Assembly (NCBI RefSeq): GCF_000626715.1
Contig: NZ_AQRA01000001.1
Span: 310,001-374,000 of the forward strand
Origin: Aquimarina atlantica
Lineage (GTDB): Bacteria > Bacteroidota > Bacteroidia > Flavobacteriales > Flavobacteriaceae
Length of the DNA: 64,000 nt
Direction of reading: 5' to 3'
This document shows, in pieces, positions 26,913 to 37,174 of this stretch. The notes below the pieces were generated by a model, which was not told where the DNA came from, searched no databases, and saw only the letters and a program-made list of their open reading frames with translations. The position numbers and the translations under genes were made by a program. Positions within the stretch are counted from its first letter, which is position 1. Every line of letters begins with the position of its first letter.

Positions 26913-29681
26913 TTGAAATATACTAGTAAACTACTATTTCTATTATTTGTCATATATCTAAGTACTCAGAAAATATATTCTCAATGTAATCTGGGGCTTA
27001 TTACCATTGAAAAATGTGATATGGAAAATATAGACTTCGATGGAGTTAATGGCCCCGATGGGATTATCAATATATATAATGAAACTGGAACAACTCCTGC
27101 TGATGGTACATGGCGTATAGACCCAAGATTTGACTCAGCGTTTGATGTTGCATCGGGTAATTTATTTATGTGGGAGTTGAAAAAGGCATCTACAATTGTT
27201 ACGCAAAATGATTATTTTTTCGAATTAAGGAATACAACTACTTGTGGAGATACTCCTGTTAGGACAGCAAGATTAATTCTAGGCCCTTATTCTGGTGTAG
27301 CATTACCTCCTTCTGGACCGCTTAATGTAAATGCTCAAGGTTGTGACCTTGATGGTTTTAATTTATTTAGTGCCTTTGCATTAGATAGTAATACTCCATC
27401 TCCCCATTCTAATGGGGAATGGACATATAATGGGTCGAGCTCAAGTTTTGTAAAAATCGAAGAATCTAAACTTTTTGTGGATATTCCATATCAACCGGGA
27501 CTTCCATTAGTAGATCAAGAGGTTTTTGAGTTAACATATACAGTTTCCGGTATTTTTGGATGTTCGACATCACAATCGACTACGATAAGAATTGCAATGG
27601 TAAGACAAGTAGATTCTGGAGAGCCTGTTATCACAGAGATTTGTGAAGATGATTTGCTAGCGGGAGTTTATGATGCAGATATTAATTTGAGAGACGATCA
27701 ATATCTTTCTGGAGAAGACATAGAAGGGATTTGGCTGCATAATTTAGATCCTACAGGACAGATAGAAAATGAACAAGATTCTATGATTAATCTAAGAGCA
27801 ATTTATGATGCTTTAATTGATAATGGTAATAATTTACGATATGGGTGTGAAACCTATAATTTTATTTATGCAGTAGAACAACGATCAGCGGTATGTGGAG
27901 ATGAAGAATCAACTGTTAGTTTTACTTTTTATGAGCAACTAAGACCATTTAATCAACCTAACCCGCCCCCTCAAATTTGTAGAAATGAAACTCCTGGGGA
28001 TTTAGATCTATTTGATTTATTAGAGTTTACTACAGAAGGAAGTTTTGATTTTATTTATAAATCTAATTCTTATACCAATTGGCGTTTGGTATCGGGACCA
28101 TCTAATTTAGGGTTAATATCATTAGGAAGTGTATTGGGTGATTATACTTATTTAGGTTCTATACATACTTTTGGAGCCCAACCTGGGACTTATGTTTTTG
28201 AGTATGGAGTGAGTCCATGGATTAATTGTGATGCTAGTGCTCCTATAGAATGTGATCCTTTTGCTAATTCTGGAGAACCAAATTATTGTGAACACCAATG
28301 TAATGTTGAAACAGCTTTGGTTACAATAGAAATTCTTCCTTTTGACTATGCAGGAGAAGATACAAAAGATATTAACCTTTGCGAATCTCAAGGGCAAGTA
28401 GACCTTAGAAGCTTGTTAAGAACTAACGGTAATACAATAGCAACTACTGGAGTATGGACAAACTCAGCGGGAGATGTTATTGATAATACATTTGTTTTTC
28501 CAAATAGCAACAGTTCTCAGACATTTACATTTACCTATTCAACAAATACGGTAAATGGATGTGTTGATAGTGCAGACCTAACATTTACAATTAACAAATT
28601 ATCTAATGCAGGAGAAGATGCAAGTGCAACACTCTGCTCAGATGACTTAACGATAACCCTTTTTGACCTTTTAGGAGGCAATCCAAGTACAACAGGAACT
28701 TGGGCGGGCCCTTTTGGATATACATCACCAGATCATTTAGGTGTTTTTGATTCAAGTAATGTTTTGCTACCGATTTTGGGAGCGGGAGAATATATATACG
28801 TAGTTCCGGGTAATCCCGGGTGTTCTGCGTCAGATCAATCTACAGTAACTATTACCATTGTAGAACCAGTAGATATTGGTAGTGATCGAAGCGAAACTTT
28901 TTGTAAAATCGATGGTAGAGTTAACTTATATTCACTTTTAGACAGAGATACTCCCCGTATCGGAGTTTTTGAAGATACTGATAACACAGGTGCATTAAGT
29001 GCGGATGGGGTAGTAGAGTTTGAGACATTAACAAACAATATTTATAATTTTAGATATGTAATAGCAAATACACTGCCTTGTGATCAGTCTTCTTTAAATG
29101 TAGCGATACAAATTGTGGATTTACCAACCCCTAATGTACCTCCTCAGGAATTTTGTATTCTTGATGCCGCGAGATTAGAAGATATTGAAGTTGATGTCCT
29201 AAATTATAACTGGTATGTTACTTTAGAAAGTGAAATTCCTATTATTGATAATCCTTTACTATTTGATAACCAGGTGTATTATATTGCTGCAATTGATGTA
29301 AATAATTGCGAATCCGAACGTCTTGAAGTTCCGATAAATATACTAAATACCGGGGAGAGGTTTGCCAATGGAGAATTATGTACTCTTGATTTTCAGGATG
29401 GAGTATCGCCAAACGGTGATAGTCAAAATGATACTTTTGATTTGTTGATAGAAGAGGTATATAATATCCCCGAAGCATTTCCTGATTTTGATTTGAAAAT
29501 ATATAATAGGTATGGTAGTCTTGTCTATGAAGGAAATATTAATACAGAAGAATTTAGAGGAGAAAGCAATGTATCAGTACAGTTAGGAGATGATCTTCCT
29601 TCGGGAACATACTTTTATGTTTTTGTTCCAAACTTTGAAAATAATTTACCTATACAAGGAAGTTTTTACCTAAGCAGATAA
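26913..29681 (+). CDS. Secreted repeat protein with type B T9SS sorting domain
   Basis: A 922-residue exported protein with a TTG start and a signal peptide of about 23 residues. It contains Cys-bearing repeats of roughly 85 residues (YAGEDTKDINLC, NAGEDASATLC, DIGSDRSETFC), probably Ig-like folds. The end (from about 825) is a gliding-motility C-terminal (CHU_C) domain: DGVSPNGDSQNDTFDL, IYNRYGSLVYEGN, LPSGTYFYVF. Such type B domains need a cognate PorP/SprF protein, and one follows 4 bp downstream. It is probably a cell-surface adhesin. Confidence 0.88.
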   Translation: MKYTSKLLFLLFVIYLSTQKIYSQCNLGLITIEKCDMENIDFDGVNGPDGIINIYNETGTTPADGTWRIDPRFDSAFDVASGNLFMWELKKASTIVTQNDYFFELRNTTTCGDTPVRTARLILGPYSGVALPPSGPLNVNAQGCDLDGFNLFSAFALDSNTPSPHSNGEWTYNGSSSSFVKIEESKLFVDIPYQPGLPLVDQEVFELTYTVSGIFGCSTSQSTTIRIAMVRQVDSGEPVITEICEDDLLAGVYDADINLRDDQYLSGEDIEGIWLHNLDPTGQIENEQDSMINLRAIYDALIDNGNNLRYGCETYNFIYAVEQRSAVCGDEESTVSFTFYEQLRPFNQPNPPPQICRNETPGDLDLFDLLEFTTEGSFDFIYKSNSYTNWRLVSGPSNLGLISLGSVLGDYTYLGSIHTFGAQPGTYVFEYGVSPWINCDASAPIECDPFANSGEPNYCEHQCNVETALVTIEILPFDYAGEDTKDINLCESQGQVDLRSLLRTNGNTIATTGVWTNSAGDVIDNTFVFPNSNSSQTFTFTYSTNTVNGCVDSADLTFTINKLSNAGEDASATLCSDDLTITLFDLLGGNPSTTGTWAGPFGYTSPDHLGVFDSSNVLLPILGAGEYIYVVPGNPGCSASDQSTVTITIVEPVDIGSDRSETFCKIDGRVNLYSLLDRDTPRIGVFEDTDNTGALSADGVVEFETLTNNIYNFRYVIANTLPCDQSSLNVAIQIVDLPTPNVPPQEFCILDAARLEDIEVDVLNYNWYVTLESEIPIIDNPLLFDNQVYYIAAIDVNNCESERLEVPINILNTGERFANGELCTLDFQDGVSPNGDSQNDTFDLLIEEVYNIPEAFPDFDLKIYNRYGSLVYEGNINTEEFRGESNVSVQLGDDLPSGTYFYVFVPNFENNLPIQGSFYLSR

Positions 29682-29685
29682 ACCA

Positions 29686-30603
29686 ATGAAATTGAAGTTA
29701 GTTTTTGTAATGTCAATAATATTCTGCTCGATGATCTATGCCCAGCAGGAACCACAATATTCTCAATATATGTATAATATGAGCACGGTTAACCCTGCAT
29801 ATGCTACAGGTCAAAGTGGTTTGATTTCGACCGGGTTATTATACAGAAGACAATGGACAGGGATTGAAGGAGCCCCGCAGACCGCCAATATATTTGCTAA
29901 TATCCCAATGAGTGAAAAAATTGAGCTAAGTGTAAATTATGTAAATGATAGGATAGGAGATGCTATCCCGGTTAATAATGATTATATAAATGTTGATTTT
30001 GCATATATCACAAAGATTTCTGATCAAACTAGATTATCCTACGGATTGAAAGCAGGTATCAATAATTTTAAAATTGATCCTTCTGGTTCTGATGTCGCTA
30101 ATGATCCTGCATTTGCAGATAATACATCTACAACACAATTAAATATTGGAGCAGGTTTGTATTTGTTTACTAATAATTTTTATGCAGGTATATCTTCGCC
30201 CAATTTACTTCCTAGTGATATAGATATCGATGGTATTGGTGTTGCGCAAACAAAGACACATATATATGGTATCGCCGGATATGTTTTTGACTTTGTTGAT
30301 GAAGTGAAATTAAAACCTTCAATGGTTATTAAGCAGGTTTTAGATTCTCCTTTAACTTTTGATCTTTCGTTAAACTCTTTAATTTATGATAAGTTCGAAT
30401 TAGGAATATCGTATCGATATACAGACTCTTTTATTGCTCTGGCAGGGTTTAATATTACAAAAAACCTAAAAGTTGGATATTCCTATGATTTTAGTGTCAG
30501 TGATTTAAGTGGTTATAATAACGGAAGTCATGAAATCGTAATACTATTTAATTTTGACCTTCTTAAGTTTAGTAATAAATATTCCTCTCCAAGATTTTTC
30601 TAA
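29686..30603 (+). CDS. PorP/SprF family type IX secretion membrane protein
   Basis: A 305-residue outer-membrane beta-barrel with a signal peptide (1-19) and the family motif QQEPQYSQYMYNMSTVNPAYATG. SprF-type proteins help secrete and attach proteins with type B sorting domains, such as the gene just upstream. It is joined head to tail with both neighbours: 4 bp after the repeat protein and directly abutting the OmpA gene (its TAA is followed at once by ATG). It is therefore the partner of this locus rather than the general T9SS PorP. Confidence 0.9.
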   Translation: MKLKLVFVMSIIFCSMIYAQQEPQYSQYMYNMSTVNPAYATGQSGLISTGLLYRRQWTGIEGAPQTANIFANIPMSEKIELSVNYVNDRIGDAIPVNNDYINVDFAYITKISDQTRLSYGLKAGINNFKIDPSGSDVANDPAFADNTSTTQLNIGAGLYLFTNNFYAGISSPNLLPSDIDIDGIGVAQTKTHIYGIAGYVFDFVDEVKLKPSMVIKQVLDSPLTFDLSLNSLIYDKFELGISYRYTDSFIALAGFNITKNLKVGYSYDFSVSDLSGYNNGSHEIVILFNFDLLKFSNKYSSPRFF

Positions 30604-32691
30604 ATGATAAAAGCTAAGATATTATTAATAGTAACTATACTGATTACTCAGTTTACCTTTTCTCAACAAAAAAGCAGAGCAGATCGTTTTTTTGAAAAGG
30701 GTGATTATATAAATGCAGCATCGCAGTACGAAGAAGAACTTAATCAGGAAGGATACACCAAACATATCCTTAAGAACATTACCACTTCATACTATAATAC
30801 TTTTCAATTTAGACAAGCCTATCGGTATCTAAAAATATTGACTTCGGGTAAATTTTATGATAAGGATAAAACATATGATAATCAATATAACTTTATGATG
30901 TATCAGGTGTTGTCTGCATTAGGAGAGTATGAAAAATCTGTTGAATACCTCTCTTTATATAAATCTAATAATACTGTAAGGGATTTTAGTGCTTCTGATG
31001 CGATTTCTACAATAGAAGATTTTAAATTAAAGGATGATGATTATACTATAGCAAGTGCTGCTTTTAATTCTGAAGCTTCAGAATTTGGAGCTATTAGGAA
31101 AGATAGTATCCTTTATTTTACTACCGATAGACGTTCTTATGGCCCTTTGGATAAGAATTATAGATGGACTCATCGTCCGTTTCTGGATATTTATAAAGTG
31201 AAAGTGGATCAGGATAATAAACCTGTTTCAGAAATTGAAACCATTTCTAAAGAAATTAACTCAAAACTTCATGAAGGTAATTTTTGTTTTACCGCCGATG
31301 GAAATACAATCTACATATCTAAAAGTAATTCTGAAAAAGGAAAAAAGAAATTTGATAGTATTAATAATAATGCAATTCATTTATATAAGGCCATCAAAGT
31401 TGACGGCAAATGGGGTACACCAAAGAAATTAGAATTTAATGATGTGAACTATTCTATTGAGCACCCATCATTAAACGTAACTGGAGACACATTGTATTTT
31501 AGTTCTAATATGCCCGGAGGATATGGAGATTTTGACATTTATTTTGTTGCTGTAAATAAAGATGGCACATATGGTGAGCCAACTAATTTAGGACCAACTA
31601 TTAATACCGAAAATCGAGAACAGTTTCCGTTTATTTCAGAAAAAGGAAATCTATTCTTTTCTTCAAATGGGCATTTGGGATTGGGTATGATGGATATATT
31701 TGTTTCAGAATTAAGAAAAAGAAAATTTATAAGACCTATAAACCTGGGAGCACCAATCAATTCTAGTTATGATGATTTTTCTATAACTTATTACAATGAA
31801 ACAGATGGGTTTTTTGCTTCAAATAGAAAAAAGGCTGGAGATGATATTTATACCTTTTCTCAGATTGGAGATATTTTTCCGCGAGAGTATAGAGCACGTT
31901 TTGAAGTTCGGGATTATACAACCGATAACTATATAGCTAATCCAGATGTTGTTTTGTACAATAATGATAATGTAAAAATATATGAGAGCCGATTAGATTC
32001 TATTGCGGCTTTTGATATTAAGATATTTCCCGGGAGATACAACTTTAAAGCGTCTGCAAATAAATATAAAGCCAGAACCAAACCTTTGGTGGTTAAAGAG
32101 AAAGAAGAAGAGACTTATATCATTTATTTGGATAGAGCAAAAGATGCTGTTGTAACCGATGAGAACGAGGACAAAAACAGGATACGAATTAAGGATAGCA
32201 CTAATATCGATGAGCGTACCAGAATTAGTGAATCTAACACAGAGCGTAAAAAAGAAGAAATAACCAAAACCAGGCTAAGAGAAATTCTTCTTGCAGATAA
32301 AGATGGCCCTCCGGTTATCGAAAGGAATGGGAAATTATATTTTGATATGCCTCCAATTTATTTTGATTATGATAAATGGAATATCCGAGCTGATTCTAAA
32401 AAAGTACTGGATAAACTTGCGGCAAAGTTAGAGCGATATAAAACCGTTTACATTAATATAAGTTCTCATACCGATAGTAGAGGTACAGAATCATATAACC
32501 AGGTATTATCAGCAAAAAGGGCAGAATCTACTCGTAATTATCTAGCTTTGGTGGGATATGTAAATGCTAGAAGAATGCAGTTTGTTGGGTTTGGAGAATC
32601 TCAACCTTTAATTGACTGCGATAGTAAAGTATGTACAGAAGAAGATCATCAAACTAATAGAAGAAGTGAATTCGAAATTGTTAGGTATTAA
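30604..32691 (+). CDS. OmpA-family protein with TPR and PD40 repeats
   Basis: A 695-residue exported protein, resembling PorE-type T9SS accessory proteins. A signal peptide (1-20) is followed by TPR-like helices (about 25-130), a PD40/WD40-like propeller (about 150-430: SIEHPSLNVTGDTLYFSSNMPGG-like blades), a carboxypeptidase-regulatory-like segment (about 440-510), a charged linker and a C-terminal OmpA domain (about 575-695: YFDYDKWNIRADSKKVLDKL and SSHTDSRGTESYNQVLSAKR). It probably links the adhesin/SprF unit to peptidoglycan. Confidence 0.88.
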   Translation: MIKAKILLIVTILITQFTFSQQKSRADRFFEKGDYINAASQYEEELNQEGYTKHILKNITTSYYNTFQFRQAYRYLKILTSGKFYDKDKTYDNQYNFMMYQVLSALGEYEKSVEYLSLYKSNNTVRDFSASDAISTIEDFKLKDDDYTIASAAFNSEASEFGAIRKDSILYFTTDRRSYGPLDKNYRWTHRPFLDIYKVKVDQDNKPVSEIETISKEINSKLHEGNFCFTADGNTIYISKSNSEKGKKKFDSINNNAIHLYKAIKVDGKWGTPKKLEFNDVNYSIEHPSLNVTGDTLYFSSNMPGGYGDFDIYFVAVNKDGTYGEPTNLGPTINTENREQFPFISEKGNLFFSSNGHLGLGMMDIFVSELRKRKFIRPINLGAPINSSYDDFSITYYNETDGFFASNRKKAGDDIYTFSQIGDIFPREYRARFEVRDYTTDNYIANPDVVLYNNDNVKIYESRLDSIAAFDIKIFPGRYNFKASANKYKARTKPLVVKEKEEETYIIYLDRAKDAVVTDENEDKNRIRIKDSTNIDERTRISESNTERKKEEITKTRLREILLADKDGPPVIERNGKLYFDMPPIYFDYDKWNIRADSKKVLDKLAAKLERYKTVYINISSHTDSRGTESYNQVLSAKRAESTRNYLALVGYVNARRMQFVGFGESQPLIDCDSKVCTEEDHQTNRRSEFEIVRY

Positions 32692-32717
32692 TAATTTGCT
32701 GAAACAAATTGTAATCT

Positions 32718-32749
32718 TTTGCTTTCTAATAAATTAAATTGTAATTTTG
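32718..32749 (+). promoter_or_regulatory. rpsA promoter
   Basis: TTTG at 32718-32721, 20-bp spacer, TAATTTTG at 32742-32749: an exact match to the Bacteroidota consensus. The start would be near 32755, leaving a leader of about 110 nt before rpsA. Confidence 0.75.
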
Positions 32750-32865
32750 CACTCCTTTTTAGCGGATAAGAGAATTAAAAAGGACGTAGTGTAATTTTAA
32801 TTAATACTTCTGTATAATTTTCGCATTGATTCTCAATAATATACAGGATACAAATTTTATCTTCA

Positions 32866-34686
32866 ATGTCTGAAGAAACAAAAAACACAGACGTTCAGGA
32901 AGTAGAGAAAAAAGCAGTAGCTGAAACTCCGCAACAAGCAAATCCTGAACAATTCCTAAAAGATTTTAATTGGCATAACTACGAAGAAGGGATAGATCCT
33001 ATCGCTGATTCTAAACTTGAAGAGTTTGAAAAGTTAGTTGCCGAGAATTTTGTAGATACCCTAAATGATGAGGTAGTAGATGGAACGGTAATTAACATCA
33101 CTGATCGTGATGCTATTATTGACATCAATGCCAAAAGTGAAGGTGTTATCTCATTAAACGAATTTCGTTATAACCCGGATCTTAAAGTAGGAGATAAGGT
33201 AGAGGTTTTAATTGATGTACGTGAAGATGCAACAGGTCAATTAATTTTATCTCACCGTAAAGCTCGTGTAATTAAAGCATGGGATAGAGTAAATGGTGCT
33301 CATGATACAGGCGAAATCGTAAATGGTTTTGTAAAATGTAGAACCAAAGGTGGTATGATTGTAGATGTATTTGGTATCGAAGCATTCTTACCAGGTTCTC
33401 AGATCGATGTGAAGCCAATTCGTGATTATGATGCATATGTAGGAAAAACAATGGAATTTAAAGTGGTAAAAATAAACCACGAATTCAAAAACGTTGTTGT
33501 ATCTCACAAAGCACTTATCGAAGCAGATATCGAAGAGCAGAAAAAAGAAATTATTGGTCAATTAGAAAAAGGTCAGGTATTAGAAGGTACTGTTAAGAAT
33601 GTTACTTCTTACGGTGTATTTGTTGATCTTGGTGGAGTTGACGGATTAGTTCATATTACAGATCTTTCTTGGTCTAGAATCAACCATCCAAATGAGATTG
33701 TTGAACTTGATCAGAAATTGAATGTAGTAATCTTAGACTTTGATGAGGCTAAGACTCGTATTCAATTAGGTCTTAAGCAATTAAAACCACACCCATGGGA
33801 AGCTCTTGATAAAGAACTTAAAGTTGGTGATAAGGTAAAAGGTAAAGTTGTTGTAATTGCTGATTACGGTGCGTTTATTGAAGTTGAAGAAGGTGTAGAA
33901 GGATTAATTCACGTTTCAGAAATGTCTTGGTCTACACATTTACGTTCTGCGCAAGATTTCGTAAAAGTAGGAGATCAAGTAGAAGCAGTAATTCTTACCT
34001 TAGATAGAGAAGAACGTAAAATGTCTCTTGGTATAAAGCAATTAACTCCAGATCCATGGACAGACATTACTACTAAATACCCTGTTGGATCTAAGCATAA
34101 TGGTATCGTTCGTAACTTTACTAATTTTGGTGTATTCGTAGAATTAGAAGAAGGTATCGATGGTCTAATTTATATCTCAGATCTTTCGTGGACTAAGAAA
34201 ATTAAGCACCCATCAGACTTTACTAATGTAGGTGATAAACTTGATGTAATTGTTCTTGAACTTGATGTAGAAGGACGTAAGTTAAGTCTTGGTCATAAGC
34301 AAACAGAAGATAATCCTTGGGATAAATATGAAGGTGAATTTGCTTTAGGAACTAAGCATACTGCAACCATCGGTGAAATTGTAGACAAAGGTGCTACTAT
34401 AGATTTTAACGAAGATGTTGTTGCTTTTGTGCCTTCTCGTCATCTTGAAAAAGAAGATGGAAGCAAGCTTAAGAAAGGTGATGAAGCGGAATTCCAAATT
34501 ATTGAGTTCAATAAAGAATTCAAGAGAGTGGTTGCTTCTCATACAGCTTTATTCAAAGAAGAAGAAGCTAAAATCGTTAAACAAGCTGCGAAGAAAGCTG
34601 CTACAGGTTCAGCAGAAAAAACAACGCTTGGTGATATCGATGCATTAGCAGATCTTAAAGCTAAAATGGAAAAAGGCGGGAACTAG
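32866..34686 (+). CDS. rpsA: 30S ribosomal protein S1
   Basis: A 606-residue protein with six S1 (OB-fold) domains at about 66-125, 148-215, 236-305, 321-392, 409-478 and 495-560. Domains 3-5 are the most regular (TSYGVFVDLGGVDGLVHITDLSW, with similar cores). It binds mRNA near the start codon and unfolds it, which is notable in Bacteroidota, where Shine-Dalgarno signals are weak. The N-terminal 50 residues are acidic. It is transcribed alone between a consensus promoter and a strong terminator. Confidence 0.97.
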   Translation: MSEETKNTDVQEVEKKAVAETPQQANPEQFLKDFNWHNYEEGIDPIADSKLEEFEKLVAENFVDTLNDEVVDGTVINITDRDAIIDINAKSEGVISLNEFRYNPDLKVGDKVEVLIDVREDATGQLILSHRKARVIKAWDRVNGAHDTGEIVNGFVKCRTKGGMIVDVFGIEAFLPGSQIDVKPIRDYDAYVGKTMEFKVVKINHEFKNVVVSHKALIEADIEEQKKEIIGQLEKGQVLEGTVKNVTSYGVFVDLGGVDGLVHITDLSWSRINHPNEIVELDQKLNVVILDFDEAKTRIQLGLKQLKPHPWEALDKELKVGDKVKGKVVVIADYGAFIEVEEGVEGLIHVSEMSWSTHLRSAQDFVKVGDQVEAVILTLDREERKMSLGIKQLTPDPWTDITTKYPVGSKHNGIVRNFTNFGVFVELEEGIDGLIYISDLSWTKKIKHPSDFTNVGDKLDVIVLELDVEGRKLSLGHKQTEDNPWDKYEGEFALGTKHTATIGEIVDKGATIDFNEDVVAFVPSRHLEKEDGSKLKKGDEAEFQIIEFNKEFKRVVASHTALFKEEEAKIVKQAAKKAATGSAEKTTLGDIDALADLKAKMEKGGN

Positions 34687-34711
34687 TATTCTCAATACTT
34701 TTTAATATAAT

Positions 34712-34738
34712 AAAGGCCGTTCGTAAGAACGGCCTTTT
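34712..34738 (+). terminator. Terminator after rpsA
   Basis: Stem AAAGGCCGTTC (34712-34722) with GAACGGCCTTT (34727-34737), GTAA tetraloop, followed by TGTTTTT. Confidence 0.85.
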
Positions 34739-35063
34739 GTTTTTAAAAATACACTGTATTCAGTGTTGTTATGACTATCATATATTTTGAGTTTATTCTA
34801 TATAAAATTACAATTCTGTTTTTTTTGTATATATCGTAACAGTGATTATAACAGGGCTTTTGATATGTATTGTGAAGAGAAGTTGCATGGTTAATAAATT
34901 ATAATATAATGGTATTAATGCTATGATAATGTGTTGGTATGGCTAAATTATAGCGTTTTATATCCCTGAAAAACGGGAGGAGATTTTCACTATTAGTGGT
35001 ATGGTACCAAGGGTAAAGCTTCCTGATATTTGCATTGTAAAAAAATCATAAACGTTTTTTAAA
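34739..35063. other. Intergenic stretch without a gene
   Basis: About 325 bp of AT-rich sequence. A second small hairpin, ACACTG-tatt-CAGTGT (34751-34766), follows the rpsA terminator. No ORF, no known RNA family and no convincing promoter were recognised; GATATTTG at 35025-35032 is only an imperfect -7 box for the next gene. Confidence 0.35.
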
Positions 35064-35465
35064 ATGAAAAATATAAACAGGGTAATCATATTTGTATTAA
35101 ACTTCTTAATAGTCATTCAGGCAAATGCAAAAGAAACGAATAGATTGGCGGTTGTAGCAAATGATAAAGTGATCATAGCATCTGTAAAAAAGAATTCAGA
35201 CACAGAACCAAAAAGTAAAAAAACAAAAAAAACAGTTGAGAATAAAAGCTTTCATTCTATCAAAAAATGGAAAATAACGATAGAATATACAGATGGTGGT
35301 ATTATGTCTAAAACTATTGTGGTACAAGAAAGCTCAGATTTAAGTGCTTTAGAAACCGCATTTTTAGAAGCTGAAAAATACATGGAGACTATTGAGAATA
35401 TCAAAAATTATGAGGTTTCTCCTGTATCCAAAAACTCGTTTGTATTATTGGCTGGGGGGATATAG
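35064..35465 (+). CDS. Small secreted protein of unknown function
   Basis: A 133-residue protein that I do not recognise. It has a signal peptide (1-22, cleavage near ANA/KET), a Lys/Ser-rich linker (about 45-70: NSDTEPKSKKTKKTVENK) and a C-terminal domain of about 60 residues (WKITIEYTDGGIMSKTIVV, then a helix with ALETAFLEAEKYMETIENIK). It is flanked by terminators, so it is monocistronic. It is probably periplasmic. Confidence 0.7.
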   Translation: MKNINRVIIFVLNFLIVIQANAKETNRLAVVANDKVIIASVKKNSDTEPKSKKTKKTVENKSFHSIKKWKITIEYTDGGIMSKTIVVQESSDLSALETAFLEAEKYMETIENIKNYEVSPVSKNSFVLLAGGI

Positions 35466-35482
35466 TATAAAGGATTATTTGT

Positions 35483-35514
35483 AAAGGCGTAATACGACAA
35501 TTACGCCTTTTTTT
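35483..35514 (+). terminator. Terminator after the small secreted protein
   Basis: Stem AAAGGCGTAAT (35483-35493) with ATTACGCCTTT (35500-35510), 6-nt loop, followed by further T residues. Confidence 0.85.
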
Positions 35515-35600
35515 AGATACTATGAATTTAGAACTACTAATTCATAGTAATGTGTTTTCTATAAAGTAGATTTTCTATAGTATGTTATTTAAAAATTGAA

Positions 35601-35630
35601 TTGTATTGTACTAAAATTTCACTACTTTTG
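35601..35630 (+). promoter_or_regulatory. pyrR-pyrB promoter
   Basis: TTG at 35601-35603, 19-bp spacer, TACTTTTG at 35623-35630. It overlaps an upstream in-frame ATG (35596), showing that the real pyrR start is the later ATG at 35656. No PyrR-type attenuator hairpin is visible in the short leader. Confidence 0.7.
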
Positions 35631-35655
35631 TATTCCAGATATCCATTTGGAGATT

Positions 35656-36195
35656 ATGAGTCAAAAATTACTACTTAGTGCGAAAGAGATTGATATAATT
35701 CTGCACCGTTTGGCTTGTCAATTAATTGAAAATCACACGCATTTTAGAGATACTGTTTTGATTGGTATTCAGCCAAGAGGAGCTTTTTTAGCTGATCGTA
35801 TTAAGAAAATTTTGGTTGATGACTATATGGTAACAGATGTCAAATTAGGTTACCTTGATATTACATTCTATCGAGATGATTTTAGGAGAGGAGAAAAAAT
35901 TCTTGAGGCTAATAAAACTCATATTGATTTTGTAGTAGAAGATAAACGAATTGTATTTATTGATGATGTGTTGTATACAGGGAGAAGTATTAGAGCAGCT
36001 TTAACAGCAGTGCAGTCCTTTGGGAGGCCACAAGAAATCGAACTACTAACATTAATTGATAGGCGTTTTAGTAGACATTTACCTATACAACCTAATTATA
36101 GAGGTCGCCAGGTAGATGCTATAAACCAGGAAAAAGTAAAAGTTGATTGGATAGAAAATGATGGCAAAGATGCCGTGTATTTAATAGAAAATTAA
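35656..36195 (+). CDS. pyrR: PyrR, uracil phosphoribosyltransferase / pyr regulator
   Basis: With ATG 35656 the product has 179 residues, the family length. The PRPP-binding motif VFIDDVLYTGR is at 100-110 and IGIQPRGAFLADR precedes it. In Bacillus PyrR binds pyr mRNA in response to UMP; in this organism no target RNA element was seen, so it may act as a phosphoribosyltransferase or bind elsewhere. It precedes pyrB by 46 bp. Confidence 0.93.
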   Translation: MSQKLLLSAKEIDIILHRLACQLIENHTHFRDTVLIGIQPRGAFLADRIKKILVDDYMVTDVKLGYLDITFYRDDFRRGEKILEANKTHIDFVVEDKRIVFIDDVLYTGRSIRAALTAVQSFGRPQEIELLTLIDRRFSRHLPIQPNYRGRQVDAINQEKVKVDWIENDGKDAVYLIEN

Positions 36196-36241
36196 GATCT
36201 CTAAATAAGATTGTTTTATTTAAAATTATAAATTAAGACGA

Positions 36242-37171
36242 ATGAGCGAATTAAGTGTACATCACTTATTGGGAATAAAATATCTGAATAAAGAAGATAT
36301 TGATTTAATCTTTGAGACTGCTGATCACTTTAAAGAAGTTATTAATCGACCAATTAAAAAAGTTCCTTCGCTTAGAGATATAACGATTGCAAATCTTTTC
36401 TTTGAAAATAGTACAAGAACAAGATTATCTTTCGAATTAGCAGAAAAAAGACTTTCTGCAGATGTAATTAATTTTTCTGCAGCATCTTCTTCTGTAAAGA
36501 AAGGAGAAACACTTATTGATACCGTTAATAATATTCTTTCGATGAAAGTAGATATGGTAGTCATGAGGCACCCTAATCCAGGGGCAGGGGTTTTTCTTTC
36601 TAAACACGTCGATGCAAGTATTGTTAATGCAGGAGATGGAGCGCATGAGCATCCTACACAAGCGTTATTAGATTCTTATTCTATACGCGAACGATTAGGA
36701 GAAGTAGGAGGAAAGAAGGTTGTAATTGTAGGAGATATTTTGCACTCTAGAGTTGCACTTTCTAATATCTTTGCTTTAAAATTACAAGGAGCCGAAGTAA
36801 AAGTTTGTGGCCCTAAAACTTTAATTCCTAAATATATTGAGAAATTAGGAGTTCAAGTCGAAACAGATCTAAAAAAAGCACTAGAATGGTGCGATGTAGC
36901 CAATATGTTGCGTGTGCAAAATGAAAGAATGGAGATTAGTTATTTTCCATCAACACGAGAATATACACAACAGTTTGGAGTAAATAAAAAGTTATTGGAT
37001 AGTCTGAATAAGGAAATTGTAATCATGCACCCAGGACCAATCAATCGTGGAGTAGAAATCACGAGTGATGTTGCTGATTCTAACCAAGCCATAATATTGG
37101 ATCAGGTACAGAATGGGGTTGCAGTGCGAATGGCTGTAATATATCTTTTAGCTTCAAAAATTAAACGATAA
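36242..37171 (+). CDS. pyrB: Aspartate carbamoyltransferase catalytic subunit
   Basis: A 309-residue transcarbamoylase for the first committed step of pyrimidine synthesis. The carbamoyl-phosphate motif FFENSTRTRLSFE (Ser57-Thr-Arg-Thr60), DGAHEHPTQALLD, and HPGPINRGVEI for aspartate binding are present. No pyrI regulatory chain is adjacent. It forms an operon with pyrR and a small unknown gene that starts 3 bp after its stop. Confidence 0.97.
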   Translation: MSELSVHHLLGIKYLNKEDIDLIFETADHFKEVINRPIKKVPSLRDITIANLFFENSTRTRLSFELAEKRLSADVINFSAASSSVKKGETLIDTVNNILSMKVDMVVMRHPNPGAGVFLSKHVDASIVNAGDGAHEHPTQALLDSYSIRERLGEVGGKKVVIVGDILHSRVALSNIFALKLQGAEVKVCGPKTLIPKYIEKLGVQVETDLKKALEWCDVANMLRVQNERMEISYFPSTREYTQQFGVNKKLLDSLNKEIVIMHPGPINRGVEITSDVADSNQAIILDQVQNGVAVRMAVIYLLASKIKR

Positions 37172-37174
37172 TTT

